Below the pieces are notes generated by a model. The model saw only the letters and a program-made list of their open reading frames with translations, had not been told where the DNA came from and did not search any database. Made by a program: the position numbers and the translations under genes. A stretch of DNA of 64,000 nucleotides from contig NZ_JAHKPD010000001.1 of the NCBI RefSeq assembly GCF_018860245.1, positions 45,420-109,419 of the forward strand, given 5' to 3'. This DNA is from Pseudotamlana agarivorans. GTDB taxonomy: Bacteria > Bacteroidota > Bacteroidia > Flavobacteriales > Flavobacteriaceae. Positions 1 to 8,434 of the stretch are shown piece by piece; position 1 is the first letter of the stretch, and each line of letters starts with the position of its first letter.

Positions 1-248
1 TACTCCTATTGCGAATACTCCATTTAGCAGAGTTACAGAAATCTCAATTTAGTAGAATTTACGGTTATAGTGTTGCTGCCATTGTTTTCATTCACTTTAT
101 GATAAATATCGGAATGGTTATGGGCTTAATCCCAACTATTGGTATTCCATTACCTATGTTTAGCTACGGTGGTTCAGGACTTTGGGCATTTACCATATTA
201 ATATTCATTTTTGTGAAATTAGACTCCAATAGAATTAATGAATGGTAA
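1..248 (+). CDS. rodA: Rod shape-determining protein RodA, C-terminal part (cut by window edge)
   Basis: This is the last ~80 residues of a SEDS-family peptidoglycan polymerase; the reading frame is open through the left window edge, so the start lies outside. It shows two hydrophobic segments separated by the conserved SEDS loop GIPLPMFSYGGSG, which in this family lies near the polymerase active site and the final transmembrane helix. SEDS proteins polymerise lipid II glycan strands in the inner membrane with a class B PBP partner. RodA rather than FtsW is inferred from the short tail ending NRINEW, typical of flavobacterial RodA. The next gene starts inside its last codons, so the two are probably cotranscribed. 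Confidence 0.85.
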   Translation, partial: LLLRILHLAELQKSQFSRIYGYSVAAIVFIHFMINIGMVMGLIPTIGIPLPMFSYGGSGLWAFTILIFIFVKLDSNRINEW

Positions 249-931
249 TTTATTATTGTGTCTTTACTAGAATAAAGAAATACGTCTATTCAAAATCAAT
301 TTTCCACTTCAACAAATCACTACTGTATTTGTTATTTACCCTATTGGTATCAGTTAGTTGTTCATCTTCTCATTCATTTACGGAAAATGAAACTAAGCTT
401 ATCATGAGTGCCGATAGTTTAACACCTATGCGTGTTTATAAAATTACAAACCCAGAAGATTCCCTATTACTTAGAACACGAAGTAGTAAAATAAAAGCAA
501 ACCCCAACAATCCAAATATTAAACATTTTGTAAGCAGACTTTTTGCAACAGTTAGAGATAGTGTATCGTTAGGTGTTGGTATTGCCGCACCCCAAGTTGG
601 CATTTTAAAAAATATTATTTGGGTGCAACGTTTTGATAAAGAAAACATCCCCTTTGAAGTGTATTTAAATCCGAAAATCACCAAATACTCCAAGAATAAA
701 CAATCTGTAAGAGAAGGCTGTTTATCCATCCCTAACCGTAGTGACGTATTAAATTGCAGATCTCATCAAATAGAAATCGAATACGACACTATGGAGAACG
801 AACACAAGCAAGAAACGATAGAAGCATTTACTGCTGTTATTTTTCAGCATGAAATTGATCACCTGAATGGCATTCTTTATTTAGACCATTTGGAAAAAGA
901 AATTCAAGAAGCTAAAACTTTGAAAGATTAG
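242..931 (+). CDS. Peptide deformylase with lipoprotein-type signal peptide
   Basis: All three deformylase motifs are present in order: GIAAPQVG (motif 1), EGCLSIP (motif 2, metal-binding Cys) and QHEIDHLNG (motif 3, the HExxH metal site). Family members remove the formyl group from N-terminal Met and are normally cytosolic proteins of about 170-200 residues. This one is 229 residues because of an N-terminal extension: basic residues at 10-13, a hydrophobic run at about 27-38, then Cys40 followed by Ser-Ser-Ser, which looks like a relaxed lipobox. It is therefore probably an exported lipoprotein paralogue. Its start overlaps the end of rodA by 7 bases. Its stop overlaps the convergent gldC stop by 4 bases. 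Catalytic activity and location are inferred. Confidence 0.85.
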   Translation: MVIYYCVFTRIKKYVYSKSIFHFNKSLLYLLFTLLVSVSCSSSHSFTENETKLIMSADSLTPMRVYKITNPEDSLLLRTRSSKIKANPNNPNIKHFVSRLFATVRDSVSLGVGIAAPQVGILKNIIWVQRFDKENIPFEVYLNPKITKYSKNKQSVREGCLSIPNRSDVLNCRSHQIEIEYDTMENEHKQETIEAFTAVIFQHEIDHLNGILYLDHLEKEIQEAKTLKD

Positions 932-1266
932 TCTTTTTTAAGTTCCAACTTTTCAGCAAAATAATCACTAAAATCTTTCATTGTTGCGCTCATTTTATCA
1001 TCTTGGGTGGCTTTGTAAAATGTATCACTCATCGCTACTAATGTTTGATGAAAAAACACTTTCATTTCGTCTACTGGCATATCTTTGGTCCATAAGTCGA
1101 TTCGTAAAGTCTCTTTTGTTTTAGAATCCCAAACGGCAAGCATCATTGCTTTAGCCTCCTCATTGGTGATACCGCCATCTTCAGCTGTCCAATGCAACTT
1201 TTCCGGCACACGGTTTTCATCAAGTTCTACGTTAAGTTCTATTTTAGATTGGTGTGTATTAGCCAT
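928..1266 (-). CDS. gldC: Gliding motility protein GldC
   Basis: A 112-residue soluble protein recognised from conserved stretches such as ELDENRVPEKLHW, DLWTKDMPVDEMK and FFHQTLVAMSDTF, which are characteristic of flavobacterial GldC. GldC is needed for full gliding motility in Flavobacterium and is thought to stabilise GldB; its biochemical role is unknown. It lies directly downstream of gldB with a one-base overlap at 1266, the gene order known in gliding flavobacteria, so the two are one transcription unit. No signal peptide or membrane segment is visible. Its 3' end overlaps the convergent deformylase gene. Confidence 0.93.
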   Translation of the reverse strand: MANTHQSKIELNVELDENRVPEKLHWTAEDGGITNEEAKAMMLAVWDSKTKETLRIDLWTKDMPVDEMKVFFHQTLVAMSDTFYKATQDDKMSATMKDFSDYFAEKLELKKD

Positions 1267-2240
1267 TATTTTTTTGGTTTAAACTTTGAATTATTAAAAA
1301 TGTCTTCACTATTTTTTATCAGCATATCTCTTAAAGTCACCTCATTATTTTCCATGTAGGCGCGCACAATTTGCCATCCTATATATTGTCCAACACGCCC
1401 TGGTGAATTGGCATCAATATCTTCAAGATAAAATTTTGAAAAAGGCGCAGGGTTTATAAATCGTGTGGGTAATTTGGAATCGGTACTGTAAAGAAGTTCT
1501 CGCTCAACAAAATAACGCCAAATATAACTTTCATTGGTTTTGGCCCAGTCCAATTGTACCTGACTATATCCAATACGCTCAGCTTCAGATTTAAATGGTA
1601 CAACAGCATCTTTGAAATAGAGTTGCTTTCCGAAGAAAATCATTTCATCTAATAAGGATTTACGTTTAGCCTGATAAATGTATTTTTCGGAATAAGCATC
1701 TGCCAAATCAACAACAATTTGTTCTGGGTTAAGGCTTTTTCGAAGATACGTCGGAATACTTCCGTAGAATTTATGATCGGTACCCAAATAAGCATCTAAT
1801 GCAATTACAGCAATGGTATCGGTAACAATAACACGGTTTCGGTAATCAACATCGTTGGTAACGGTTATCAATCTTGGCGTTTTAAACTCTGGGAAATAGT
1901 ATTTCAGATGATTGAACAAGGATTCAATTTCAAACTCTGAAGTTTCAAAGGAAGCAAATGATTTATGAACTTCATTAAACAATTCGATTTGTAAGGAATC
2001 AGACTTTTTCTCTATCCAAAATTCATCTGGATAGCGATTTGAAAACATAAAGGGATAATCCGATTTTAAATTTTCTAAACCTTCTGGTGTTACTTTCGCA
2101 AATAACCTATCGAAACGTTCTACCTTAATATCTGTGTTTATTTGAGCAATCTCATTTTCTAGAGCATCTTCAGTTTTACAAGAAATCATTGCCGCTAAAA
2201 CAAACACCATCAATAATTTCATTAAAAACTTAAAGCTCAT
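1266..2240 (-). CDS. gldB: Gliding motility lipoprotein GldB
   Basis: A 324-residue protein with a lipoprotein signal: MKLLMVFVLAAMISC, where the Cys is the lipidation site. GldB is essential for gliding and for the associated type IX secretion phenotype in Flavobacterium; its exact role is not known. The identity rests on the overall sequence, including IKVERFDRLF near the mature N-terminus and the GRVGQYIGWQIVRAYM segment near the C-terminus, and on its coupling to gldC. An in-frame Met seven codons inside the listed start is an equally good start because it directly precedes the hydrophobic signal core. The gene is divergent from nadE. Confidence 0.92.
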   Translation of the reverse strand: MSFKFLMKLLMVFVLAAMISCKTEDALENEIAQINTDIKVERFDRLFAKVTPEGLENLKSDYPFMFSNRYPDEFWIEKKSDSLQIELFNEVHKSFASFETSEFEIESLFNHLKYYFPEFKTPRLITVTNDVDYRNRVIVTDTIAVIALDAYLGTDHKFYGSIPTYLRKSLNPEQIVVDLADAYSEKYIYQAKRKSLLDEMIFFGKQLYFKDAVVPFKSEAERIGYSQVQLDWAKTNESYIWRYFVERELLYSTDSKLPTRFINPAPFSKFYLEDIDANSPGRVGQYIGWQIVRAYMENNEVTLRDMLIKNSEDIFNNSKFKPKK

Positions 2241-2314
2241 AAATTTTTATAAATTAAGTGTTTGGGTTATTTTTGTTTGCAAAGGTACTATTCTTTGACT
2301 TAAATTCATTTAAA

Positions 2315-3103
2315 ATGCAAACAGAAAAAGTAATTGATCACATTGTAAATTGGCTAAAAGATTACGCAACTAAAGCTGGAGTAAATGGTTTTGTAATAGG
2401 GATTTCTGGAGGAGTTGATTCTGCCGTAACCTCAACATTATGCGCCAAAACAGGACTAAATGTTTTGTGTATTGAAATGCCTATTCATCAAGCTGAAAGT
2501 CATGTTTCTAGAGCACAAGAACATATAGCACAGCTTAAAGCGCGTTTTGATAATGTAAGTGAGACACGTACCGACTTAACTCCTGTATTTGAAGAATTTA
2601 AAACTGAGGTGTTTTTTGATGGTGACCAAGCTACCGTAGACATGGCTTTGGCCAACACAAGAGCGCGTTTACGTATGACTACTTTATATTACTATGCTGG
2701 ATTATACGGTTTGCTTGTTGCTGGAACAGGAAATAAAGTTGAAGACTTCGGAGTGGGCTTTTATACAAAGTATGGCGATGGTGGTGTGGATTTAAGTCCG
2801 ATTGCCGATTTGATGAAATCTGACGTTTTTGAATTAGCAAAAGCCTTAAATGTACCAGAATCGATTTTAAATGCAACCCCTAGTGATGGATTATTTGGTG
2901 ATGCTCGAAGTGATGAAGATCAAATTGGAGCCAGTTATCCAGAGCTTGAATGGGCGATGCAAAAAGACGCTGAAGGCAAGGTTTTAAGCGACTTTTCTGA
3001 CAGAGAACAGGAAGTGTTTAACATTTACAAACGTTTAAATAATGCCAACAAACACAAAATGATTCCTATACCAATCTGCGAAATACCTACAAATTTGTCA
3101 TAA
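2315..3103 (+). CDS. nadE: NAD+ synthase, ammonia-type
   Basis: Adenylating amidotransferase-type ATP pyrophosphatase that converts nicotinic acid adenine dinucleotide to NAD+, the last step of NAD synthesis. The P-loop GISGGVDSAV lies at residues ~29-38, and the substrate-binding region GTGNKVEDFGVGFYTKYGDGGVD is intact. At ~262 residues with no N-terminal nitrilase domain it is the free-ammonia form. The frame is open 19 codons further upstream, but the start at 2315 (MQTEKVIDHIVNWL) matches the usual NadE N-terminus and has an A-rich upstream sequence. A TATTTTTG box at 2268-2275 may be its -7 element. It sits beside gldB, a common flavobacterial arrangement. Confidence 0.93.
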   Translation: MQTEKVIDHIVNWLKDYATKAGVNGFVIGISGGVDSAVTSTLCAKTGLNVLCIEMPIHQAESHVSRAQEHIAQLKARFDNVSETRTDLTPVFEEFKTEVFFDGDQATVDMALANTRARLRMTTLYYYAGLYGLLVAGTGNKVEDFGVGFYTKYGDGGVDLSPIADLMKSDVFELAKALNVPESILNATPSDGLFGDARSDEDQIGASYPELEWAMQKDAEGKVLSDFSDREQEVFNIYKRLNNANKHKMIPIPICEIPTNLS

Positions 3104-3106
3104 GAA

Positions 3107-3137
3107 TTGCAATTAATGTAAAAAATCATTACTTTTG
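3107..3137 (+). promoter_or_regulatory. Predicted promoter of the LuxR-type regulator
   Basis: TTG at 3107-3109, a 20-base spacer and TACTTTTG at 3130-3137 match the Bacteroidota primary sigma consensus (TTG, ~19 bases, TAnnTTTG). It lies 68 bases upstream of the ATG at 3206 and just after the nadE stop. Confidence 0.55.
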
Positions 3138-3205
3138 CGGTAAGCTTAATCTCTCAATATAACTTGCTCTCTAACTTAGTTATATTTAAAAAAGCTCTCT
3201 TGATT

Positions 3206-3835
3206 ATGATAAATTTATTAATAGCAGACAATCATCCGATTACCAGAAAGGGACTCGAAGTACTTTTCTCGGCATCACCCAACATTAATATTGTTGGTAG
3301 CGTAGACGATGGCGACGCCATCCTCGAATTTGTAAAGAAAAACCCCGTAGACATTATTCTTACTGAAACTGATTTCCCAAGATTAAACGGGTTAACAGTT
3401 TTACGGTATTTAAAGAATGACTACCCGGACATTAAAACCATTATTTTTAGTGCTCAACCAGAAGAAGTTTATGCCATTAACGCTATAAAAGCTGGCGCTG
3501 CAGGTTATTTAAACAAATCTGTTAATGTAATTACCATTAATGAGGCTATAATGAAAGTTCATGACGGTGGTATTTACTTAAGTAACGATTTAACCCAACA
3601 ATTAGCGTTTGGTTCTAGAGTAAACAAAGGTGGTGCATTTTACAAAAAACTTTCAACCAGAGAATCTGAAGTTTTAAAACTTCTAACTATTGGTAAGAAA
3701 AACAAAGAAATATCTAAAGAATTAGATATAAACGAAAAAACAGTAAGTACTTATAAGGCCCGTTTAATGCGCAAATTAAAAGTAACGAACTTGGTAGATT
3801 TAGTAAACCAAGCAAAATTAACGCAGGAGTTATAA
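3206..3835 (+). CDS. NarL/LuxR-family response regulator with degenerate receiver
   Basis: A receiver domain (residues ~1-120) followed by a LuxR-type helix-turn-helix (LSTRESEVLKLLTIGKKNKEI and onward, ~145-209), so a DNA-binding transcription factor. The start chosen is MINLLIADNHP at 3206, which begins exactly at the first receiver strand; an in-frame start at 3164 would add 14 residues with no family match. The phosphoacceptor position, four residues before the conserved Pro58, is Glu54 rather than Asp, and the upstream acidic pair is Asp8-Asn9. The conserved Lys of the YLNKS motif is kept. This suggests phosphorylation-independent activity. No histidine kinase gene is nearby. Target genes are unknown. 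Confidence 0.85.
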   Translation: MINLLIADNHPITRKGLEVLFSASPNINIVGSVDDGDAILEFVKKNPVDIILTETDFPRLNGLTVLRYLKNDYPDIKTIIFSAQPEEVYAINAIKAGAAGYLNKSVNVITINEAIMKVHDGGIYLSNDLTQQLAFGSRVNKGGAFYKKLSTRESEVLKLLTIGKKNKEISKELDINEKTVSTYKARLMRKLKVTNLVDLVNQAKLTQEL

Positions 3836-5788
3836 AACCCGGTTAAGTTTTCTTGACAACAACATTTTTAGACTCGAATAGTCTTTTACTTCTTCAAGTA
3901 TATTTCTATTCGTGTCTATTTTGTTTTGTAAGGTTTCCTGCTGGAAGCCTTTTACTTTTTGATCGATTAAGAAACAACGTAAACTCAATATCGTTTCACT
4001 TACTATTTGGGCAATAGTCACTTCCTTTTCTTTGGGAAATATATCCATACGATTCCAATCGTCTAGACTATAACGCTCATCCTCCATTAAAATAGTGGTA
4101 ATTTCATTAGCCATATCCTGATCTACTGAATTCACAAAAGTTTTTAGATCAAACGCTGCATCTTGATTTAGTCTATCTATAATCGTATAGTAAAGTATTT
4201 TGAACTGCGGATTACTAAATTCCATTTCATCATCCTGTAGGTCTAAAAATATTTTCTCAAAAACTTTAGCTTGCTGAATTACCGGTTCTAATTCCAACTC
4301 CCCCTTTTCATTTTCTTTAAAAACCAGATCTTCAAAATCCTTTGTTTTACTTCCGTAAAGTAATAAAAGCTCAATAATTTTACGCTCTAAAATGTATTGC
4401 ACATCAACCTTTTCTTGTGGGGCTTCATGTTTAATAACCTCAAAAGCTTTTTGATCAGATTGTGTTTTTTTATGTTCCTCTTGAGTTTCCTTTTTATCAA
4501 GCTGCGCCAAAGTAGTAAATAAAACTTCCTCACTTATATCCATGATTCGCGCACATTCCTGAATATAGATTTCCTGTTTAATACGGTCTGGTATTTTGGA
4601 AATGCTCATTATTATATCACGAACTGTTTCAGCTTTTTTTATAGGATCATTTTTTGAATCTTCAAATAAAACAGAAGCCTTAAACTGAATAAAATCTTTG
4701 GCATTTTCATTAAGATAAGTCCCTAATTCTTCAAGTGTATTTTGTTTGGCGAAACTATCGGGGTCTTCTCCTTCTGGAAAAGTACACACCCGAACATTCA
4801 TACCCTGTTCTAGAATTAAATCAATTCCACGAAGGGAAGCACGCATCCCTGCAGCATCACCATCAAAAAGTACCGTAATGTTTTTTGTAAGCCTATTAAT
4901 TAACCTAATTTGCTCTGAGGTTAAAGCCGTTCCAGAAGAAGACACGACGTTGTGAACTCCCGTTTGATGAAACTGGATAACATCGGTATACCCTTCAACT
5001 AGGAAGCAATTATCTTCTTTAGCTATACTTTGTTTGGCTAAATGAATACCATACAAAACTTTACTTTTATAATAAATTTCACTCTCTGGTGAATTTACAT
5101 ATTTCGCCGCTTTTTTATCGGTGATGAGTATCCGTCCACCAAAACCTAATACGCGACCACTCATACTCTTTATTGGAAACATCACGCGGCCTTTGAATCG
5201 GTCGAAGCGCTTATCTTCCTTAACTATGGTGAGTCCTGTTTTGGCTAAATAATCAATATTATAACCTTTTTTCAAGGCCTCATCGGTAAAAGCTCGCCAT
5301 TCGTTTAAAGAATATCCTAAATCGAATTTTTTAATAGTTTCTTCGGTGAACCCACGTTCTTTAAAATAACTAAGTCCGATAGACTTGCCTTGATCGGTTT
5401 TATGTAGTATGTTTTTAAAATATTCACTAGCAAATTCACTTACCAGATACAAGCTCTCTTTTTCGTTTGCTTTCTCCTTTTGCTCGTCGGACTGTACCGT
5501 TTCTTCAATTTCGATATTATACTTTTTCGCTAAATACCTTAAGGCTTCCGGATAGGTAAAATGTTCATGTTCCATCAAAAATGAAACCGCGGTCCCGCCT
5601 TTTCCTGTTGAAAAATCTTTCCAAATTTGCTTAACAGGAGACACCATAAAACTAGGTGAGCGTTCATCGCTAAAAGGACTTAATCCCTTAAAATTACTCC
5701 CAGCCTTTTTTAATTGTACAAAATCGCCAATAACTTCCTCTACACGAGAAGTTTCAAATATTTGATCTATGGATGATGGTGATATCAA
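3830..5788 (-). CDS. dnaG: DNA primase DnaG lacking zinc ligands
   Basis: Synthesises RNA primers at the replication fork. The protein is 652 residues: an N-terminal CHC2-like domain (1-100), the catalytic core with TOPRIM (VEGYTDVIQFHQTG and the metal-binding FDGDAAG), and a C-terminal helicase-interaction region. In the N-terminal domain, the four positions that hold Cys-His-Cys-Cys zinc ligands in E. coli DnaG are Ser37, Ser40, Asp58 and Thr61, while the surrounding fold sequence (ERSPSFMVSPVKQIW, GKGG) is conserved. I recall the same change in other flavobacterial primases, so it is probably a lineage trait. Its stop overlaps the end of the convergent regulator gene by six bases. Confidence 0.95.
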   Translation of the reverse strand: MISPSSIDQIFETSRVEEVIGDFVQLKKAGSNFKGLSPFSDERSPSFMVSPVKQIWKDFSTGKGGTAVSFLMEHEHFTYPEALRYLAKKYNIEIEETVQSDEQKEKANEKESLYLVSEFASEYFKNILHKTDQGKSIGLSYFKERGFTEETIKKFDLGYSLNEWRAFTDEALKKGYNIDYLAKTGLTIVKEDKRFDRFKGRVMFPIKSMSGRVLGFGGRILITDKKAAKYVNSPESEIYYKSKVLYGIHLAKQSIAKEDNCFLVEGYTDVIQFHQTGVHNVVSSSGTALTSEQIRLINRLTKNITVLFDGDAAGMRASLRGIDLILEQGMNVRVCTFPEGEDPDSFAKQNTLEELGTYLNENAKDFIQFKASVLFEDSKNDPIKKAETVRDIIMSISKIPDRIKQEIYIQECARIMDISEEVLFTTLAQLDKKETQEEHKKTQSDQKAFEVIKHEAPQEKVDVQYILERKIIELLLLYGSKTKDFEDLVFKENEKGELELEPVIQQAKVFEKIFLDLQDDEMEFSNPQFKILYYTIIDRLNQDAAFDLKTFVNSVDQDMANEITTILMEDERYSLDDWNRMDIFPKEKEVTIAQIVSETILSLRCFLIDQKVKGFQQETLQNKIDTNRNILEEVKDYSSLKMLLSRKLNRVL

Positions 5789-6000
5789 GGCCTAGTTTTA
5801 TAAGTTAATTGCAATATTAGAGAATTCCGATTGTAAAATTAAGCATAAACTGAGTTGAATCATAATTTCAATTTCAACTATAAAACGACGACCAAAAATA
5901 TATAATTCACAAATTTTAGAGTCCAAAATCTAATTTACGAATATTATTATCAGTGTTTTTTGAATTTTACAGATTAATTATTTGATAACACTGTAATTCA

Positions 6001-6030
6001 TTGAATTTAATTCAAAATTAACTATCTTTA
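6001..6030 (+). promoter_or_regulatory. Predicted promoter of the ATP-grasp/alpha-E/transglutaminase operon
   Basis: TTG at 6001-6003, exactly 19 bases, then TATCTTTA at 6023-6030, one mismatch from TAnnTTTG. The ATG follows at 6046, giving a very short untranslated leader. The rest of the 5789-6045 gap is AT-rich and shows nothing else I recognise. Confidence 0.5.
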
Positions 6031-6045
6031 AAAAAAGTCAAGCTG

Positions 6046-7488
6046 ATGACTAACAAACAATTATTTTCTTCATACCAATTACTTCCTAACACTTGGGATG
6101 AAATGTATAGCGATACATCCAACATTCGCTCACAGTACGAAATCATTAATGATTACCTGCGCAACACCTCTACCAAGGTATTATACAAAAAGGAAGAACT
6201 ATCGCGGCAATTATTTATGAGTCAAGGTGTCACTTTTACGGTTTATAACGATAAAGAAGGGGTCGAGAAGATTTTTCCATTTGATATTGTTCCTAGAATC
6301 ATTACAGCTTCTGAATGGGAACACATCGATATAGGCATTAAACAACGTTTAAAAGCGTTAAACCTATTTATTAAAGATATTTATCATGATCAATTTATAA
6401 TTAAAGATGGTATTATCCCTGCCGAACTTATTTACTCCTGCCCTTACTTTCTTCGTGAAATGAAGGGCGTTAAAGTGCCTCATGATATTTATGTTCATAT
6501 TGCTGGAGTAGATTTAATTCGAAATAGCGATGGTGAATTCTACGTACTTGAAGATAATTTACGCACCCCTTCAGGTGTGAGTTATATGCTTGAAAACAGG
6601 GAGATTTCAAAACGCATTTTTCCAGGTATATTACCTAAAAATAATATTAGACCCGTTTCAGATTATCCTAATTTATTATATAAGAAGCTTAAGGCACTCT
6701 CCAACCAAAGTGACCCGAACATTGTGCTTTTAACACCAGGGATTTACAATTCGGCATATTATGAGCATACCACCTTAGCCAGACTTATGGGTATTGAACT
6801 TGTAGAAGGCAGTGATTTAGTGGTCCAAGACCATGTGGTTTTCATGAAAACAACTAGTGGCTTAAAACGCGTAGATGTGATTTATCGCCGTGTGGATGAT
6901 GATTTCCTAGACCCCTTAGAGTTTAACGCGTCTAGCACTTTAGGTGTAGCCGGTATCATGGCAGCATACCGAAACGGTAATGTTAATATCGTTAATGCGC
7001 CAGGAACGGGAATTGCAGATGATAAAGCCATATATATTTATGTACCCGAGATGATTCGTTACTATTTAAATGAAGAACCTATTTTAAAGAGTATAAAAAC
7101 ATATCAATTAGCCCATGCTGAAGACTATGCTTATGTTATTAAAAACATCAAAAAAATGGTATTGAAAAAAACCGATGGTAGTGGCGGTTATGGCATGCTT
7201 ATGGGCCACGAAGCATCAGATGAAGAAATCGCAGATTACATCAATACCGTTAATAAAAAACCTGAAAATTTCATTGCACAACCCATATTGAGCTTATCGA
7301 CAGCCCCCTGTTGTATTAATGGCGTATTATCTCCTAGGTGTATTGATTTAAGACCATTTGCATTAACAGGTCCAGATGGTATAGATATTACACCGGGTGG
7401 TTTAACCAGAGTTGCCTTAAAAGAAGGCTCGTTGGTTGTAAACAGTTCCCAAGGTGGTGGCAGCAAGGACACCTGGGTTATTCAATAA
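6046..7488 (+). CDS. Circularly permuted ATP-grasp protein (DUF404/DUF407 type)
   Basis: A 480-residue protein of the circularly permuted ATP-grasp family. Recognisable parts are the N-terminal WDEMY region, the segment DGEFYVLEDNLRTPSGVSYMLENR (split here as EDNLRTPSGVSYMLENR), and the C-terminal nucleotide-binding strand VLKKTDGSGGYGMLMG with FIAQP and RCIDLRPF. ATP-grasp enzymes ligate a carboxylate to an amine or thiol through an acyl phosphate, and comparative genomics predicts that this branch makes a peptide-like product; no substrate is established. It is the first gene of a three-gene set with an alpha-E protein (15 bases downstream) and a transglutaminase-like protein, a neighbourhood conserved in many bacteria. 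Confidence 0.85.
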   Translation: MTNKQLFSSYQLLPNTWDEMYSDTSNIRSQYEIINDYLRNTSTKVLYKKEELSRQLFMSQGVTFTVYNDKEGVEKIFPFDIVPRIITASEWEHIDIGIKQRLKALNLFIKDIYHDQFIIKDGIIPAELIYSCPYFLREMKGVKVPHDIYVHIAGVDLIRNSDGEFYVLEDNLRTPSGVSYMLENREISKRIFPGILPKNNIRPVSDYPNLLYKKLKALSNQSDPNIVLLTPGIYNSAYYEHTTLARLMGIELVEGSDLVVQDHVVFMKTTSGLKRVDVIYRRVDDDFLDPLEFNASSTLGVAGIMAAYRNGNVNIVNAPGTGIADDKAIYIYVPEMIRYYLNEEPILKSIKTYQLAHAEDYAYVIKNIKKMVLKKTDGSGGYGMLMGHEASDEEIADYINTVNKKPENFIAQPILSLSTAPCCINGVLSPRCIDLRPFALTGPDGIDITPGGLTRVALKEGSLVVNSSQGGGSKDTWVIQ

Positions 7489-7502
7489 TTAAAACATAAA
7501 AT

Positions 7503-8429
7503 ATGCTTAGCAGAGTAGCAAATAATTTAATTTGGTTAGAAAGGTACATGGAGCGTGGCAATGGCATATTGAGTTTACTAAAAGTAAATTTTTATGCCAA
7601 CCAAGACTCACCTGAGCTTTTTCCATGGACGCCAATTATAAAAAACTACAGTGACTTTAATAATACGTTTTACACAGAAAACACCGTGGATTGTCTAGAT
7701 TTCATGATTTTTAATAAAGATAATGCGAATTCAATTGTAAATATTGTAACTAGGGCTAGAGAAAACGCCAGAAGTGTTCAAGAGCATATATCTAGAGAGT
7801 TATGGATTTGCGTAAACAATTATTATCTTTTTTTAACAAAAAAAGGGTTGCGCAAAAAACTAAAAAATGAAGACTCTATAGATTTTCTTGATAACCTAAG
7901 AAACTACCATTTGATGTTTTACGGTGTTATGGATATTACCCAAGAACGTGGGGCGCCTTACTATTTTCTTAATTTAGGAAAGTTTCTGGAGCGTATGATT
8001 TTAGTTTCCGATTTCACTGAACTTAAACTCACCGAAATAGCAAAAACAACAGATAAATTAGAACAGAGTTTTTATTGGAAAAACCTACTACTTTCTATGG
8101 GCGGTTATCAGTTATATTTAAAAAAATATAAATCGGCTTTTAAAGAAGACCATATTATTTCCATGGTTTTTCAAGAAAAATTATTCCCAAGATCGCTGTA
8201 CTACTGCGTGAACAAATTAAACCTTAGTGTTAGCAAACTTATAGAAGGTGGTCAACTCGATAAAAATTACATTGAATTTTCTTTAGGAAAACTTGAAAGC
8301 ACCATTAAATACACCTCTATTGAAAGCATTAACAAACAAGGTCTCGAACATTTTATAAACGAAATAAAACAGGATATTCATGAGATATCAATGAGTATAA
8401 ACAAGATTTATTTTTCAGAAATAACCTAA
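7503..8429 (+). CDS. Alpha-E domain protein (DUF403)
   Basis: A 308-residue, mostly helical, soluble protein beginning MLSRVANNLIWLERYMERG, the signature N-terminus of the alpha-E (DUF403) family; the internal segment ARENARSVQEHISRELW is also typical. Biochemical function is unknown. Members occur almost always beside a circularly permuted ATP-grasp protein and a transglutaminase-like protein, as here, and are predicted to act with them in making or processing a peptide-like modification. The spacing to the neighbours is 14 and 5 bases, so the three are one operon. No signal peptide or transmembrane segment is seen. Confidence 0.88.
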   Translation: MLSRVANNLIWLERYMERGNGILSLLKVNFYANQDSPELFPWTPIIKNYSDFNNTFYTENTVDCLDFMIFNKDNANSIVNIVTRARENARSVQEHISRELWICVNNYYLFLTKKGLRKKLKNEDSIDFLDNLRNYHLMFYGVMDITQERGAPYYFLNLGKFLERMILVSDFTELKLTEIAKTTDKLEQSFYWKNLLLSMGGYQLYLKKYKSAFKEDHIISMVFQEKLFPRSLYYCVNKLNLSVSKLIEGGQLDKNYIEFSLGKLESTIKYTSIESINKQGLEHFINEIKQDIHEISMSINKIYFSEIT

Positions 8430-8434
8430 CCATT

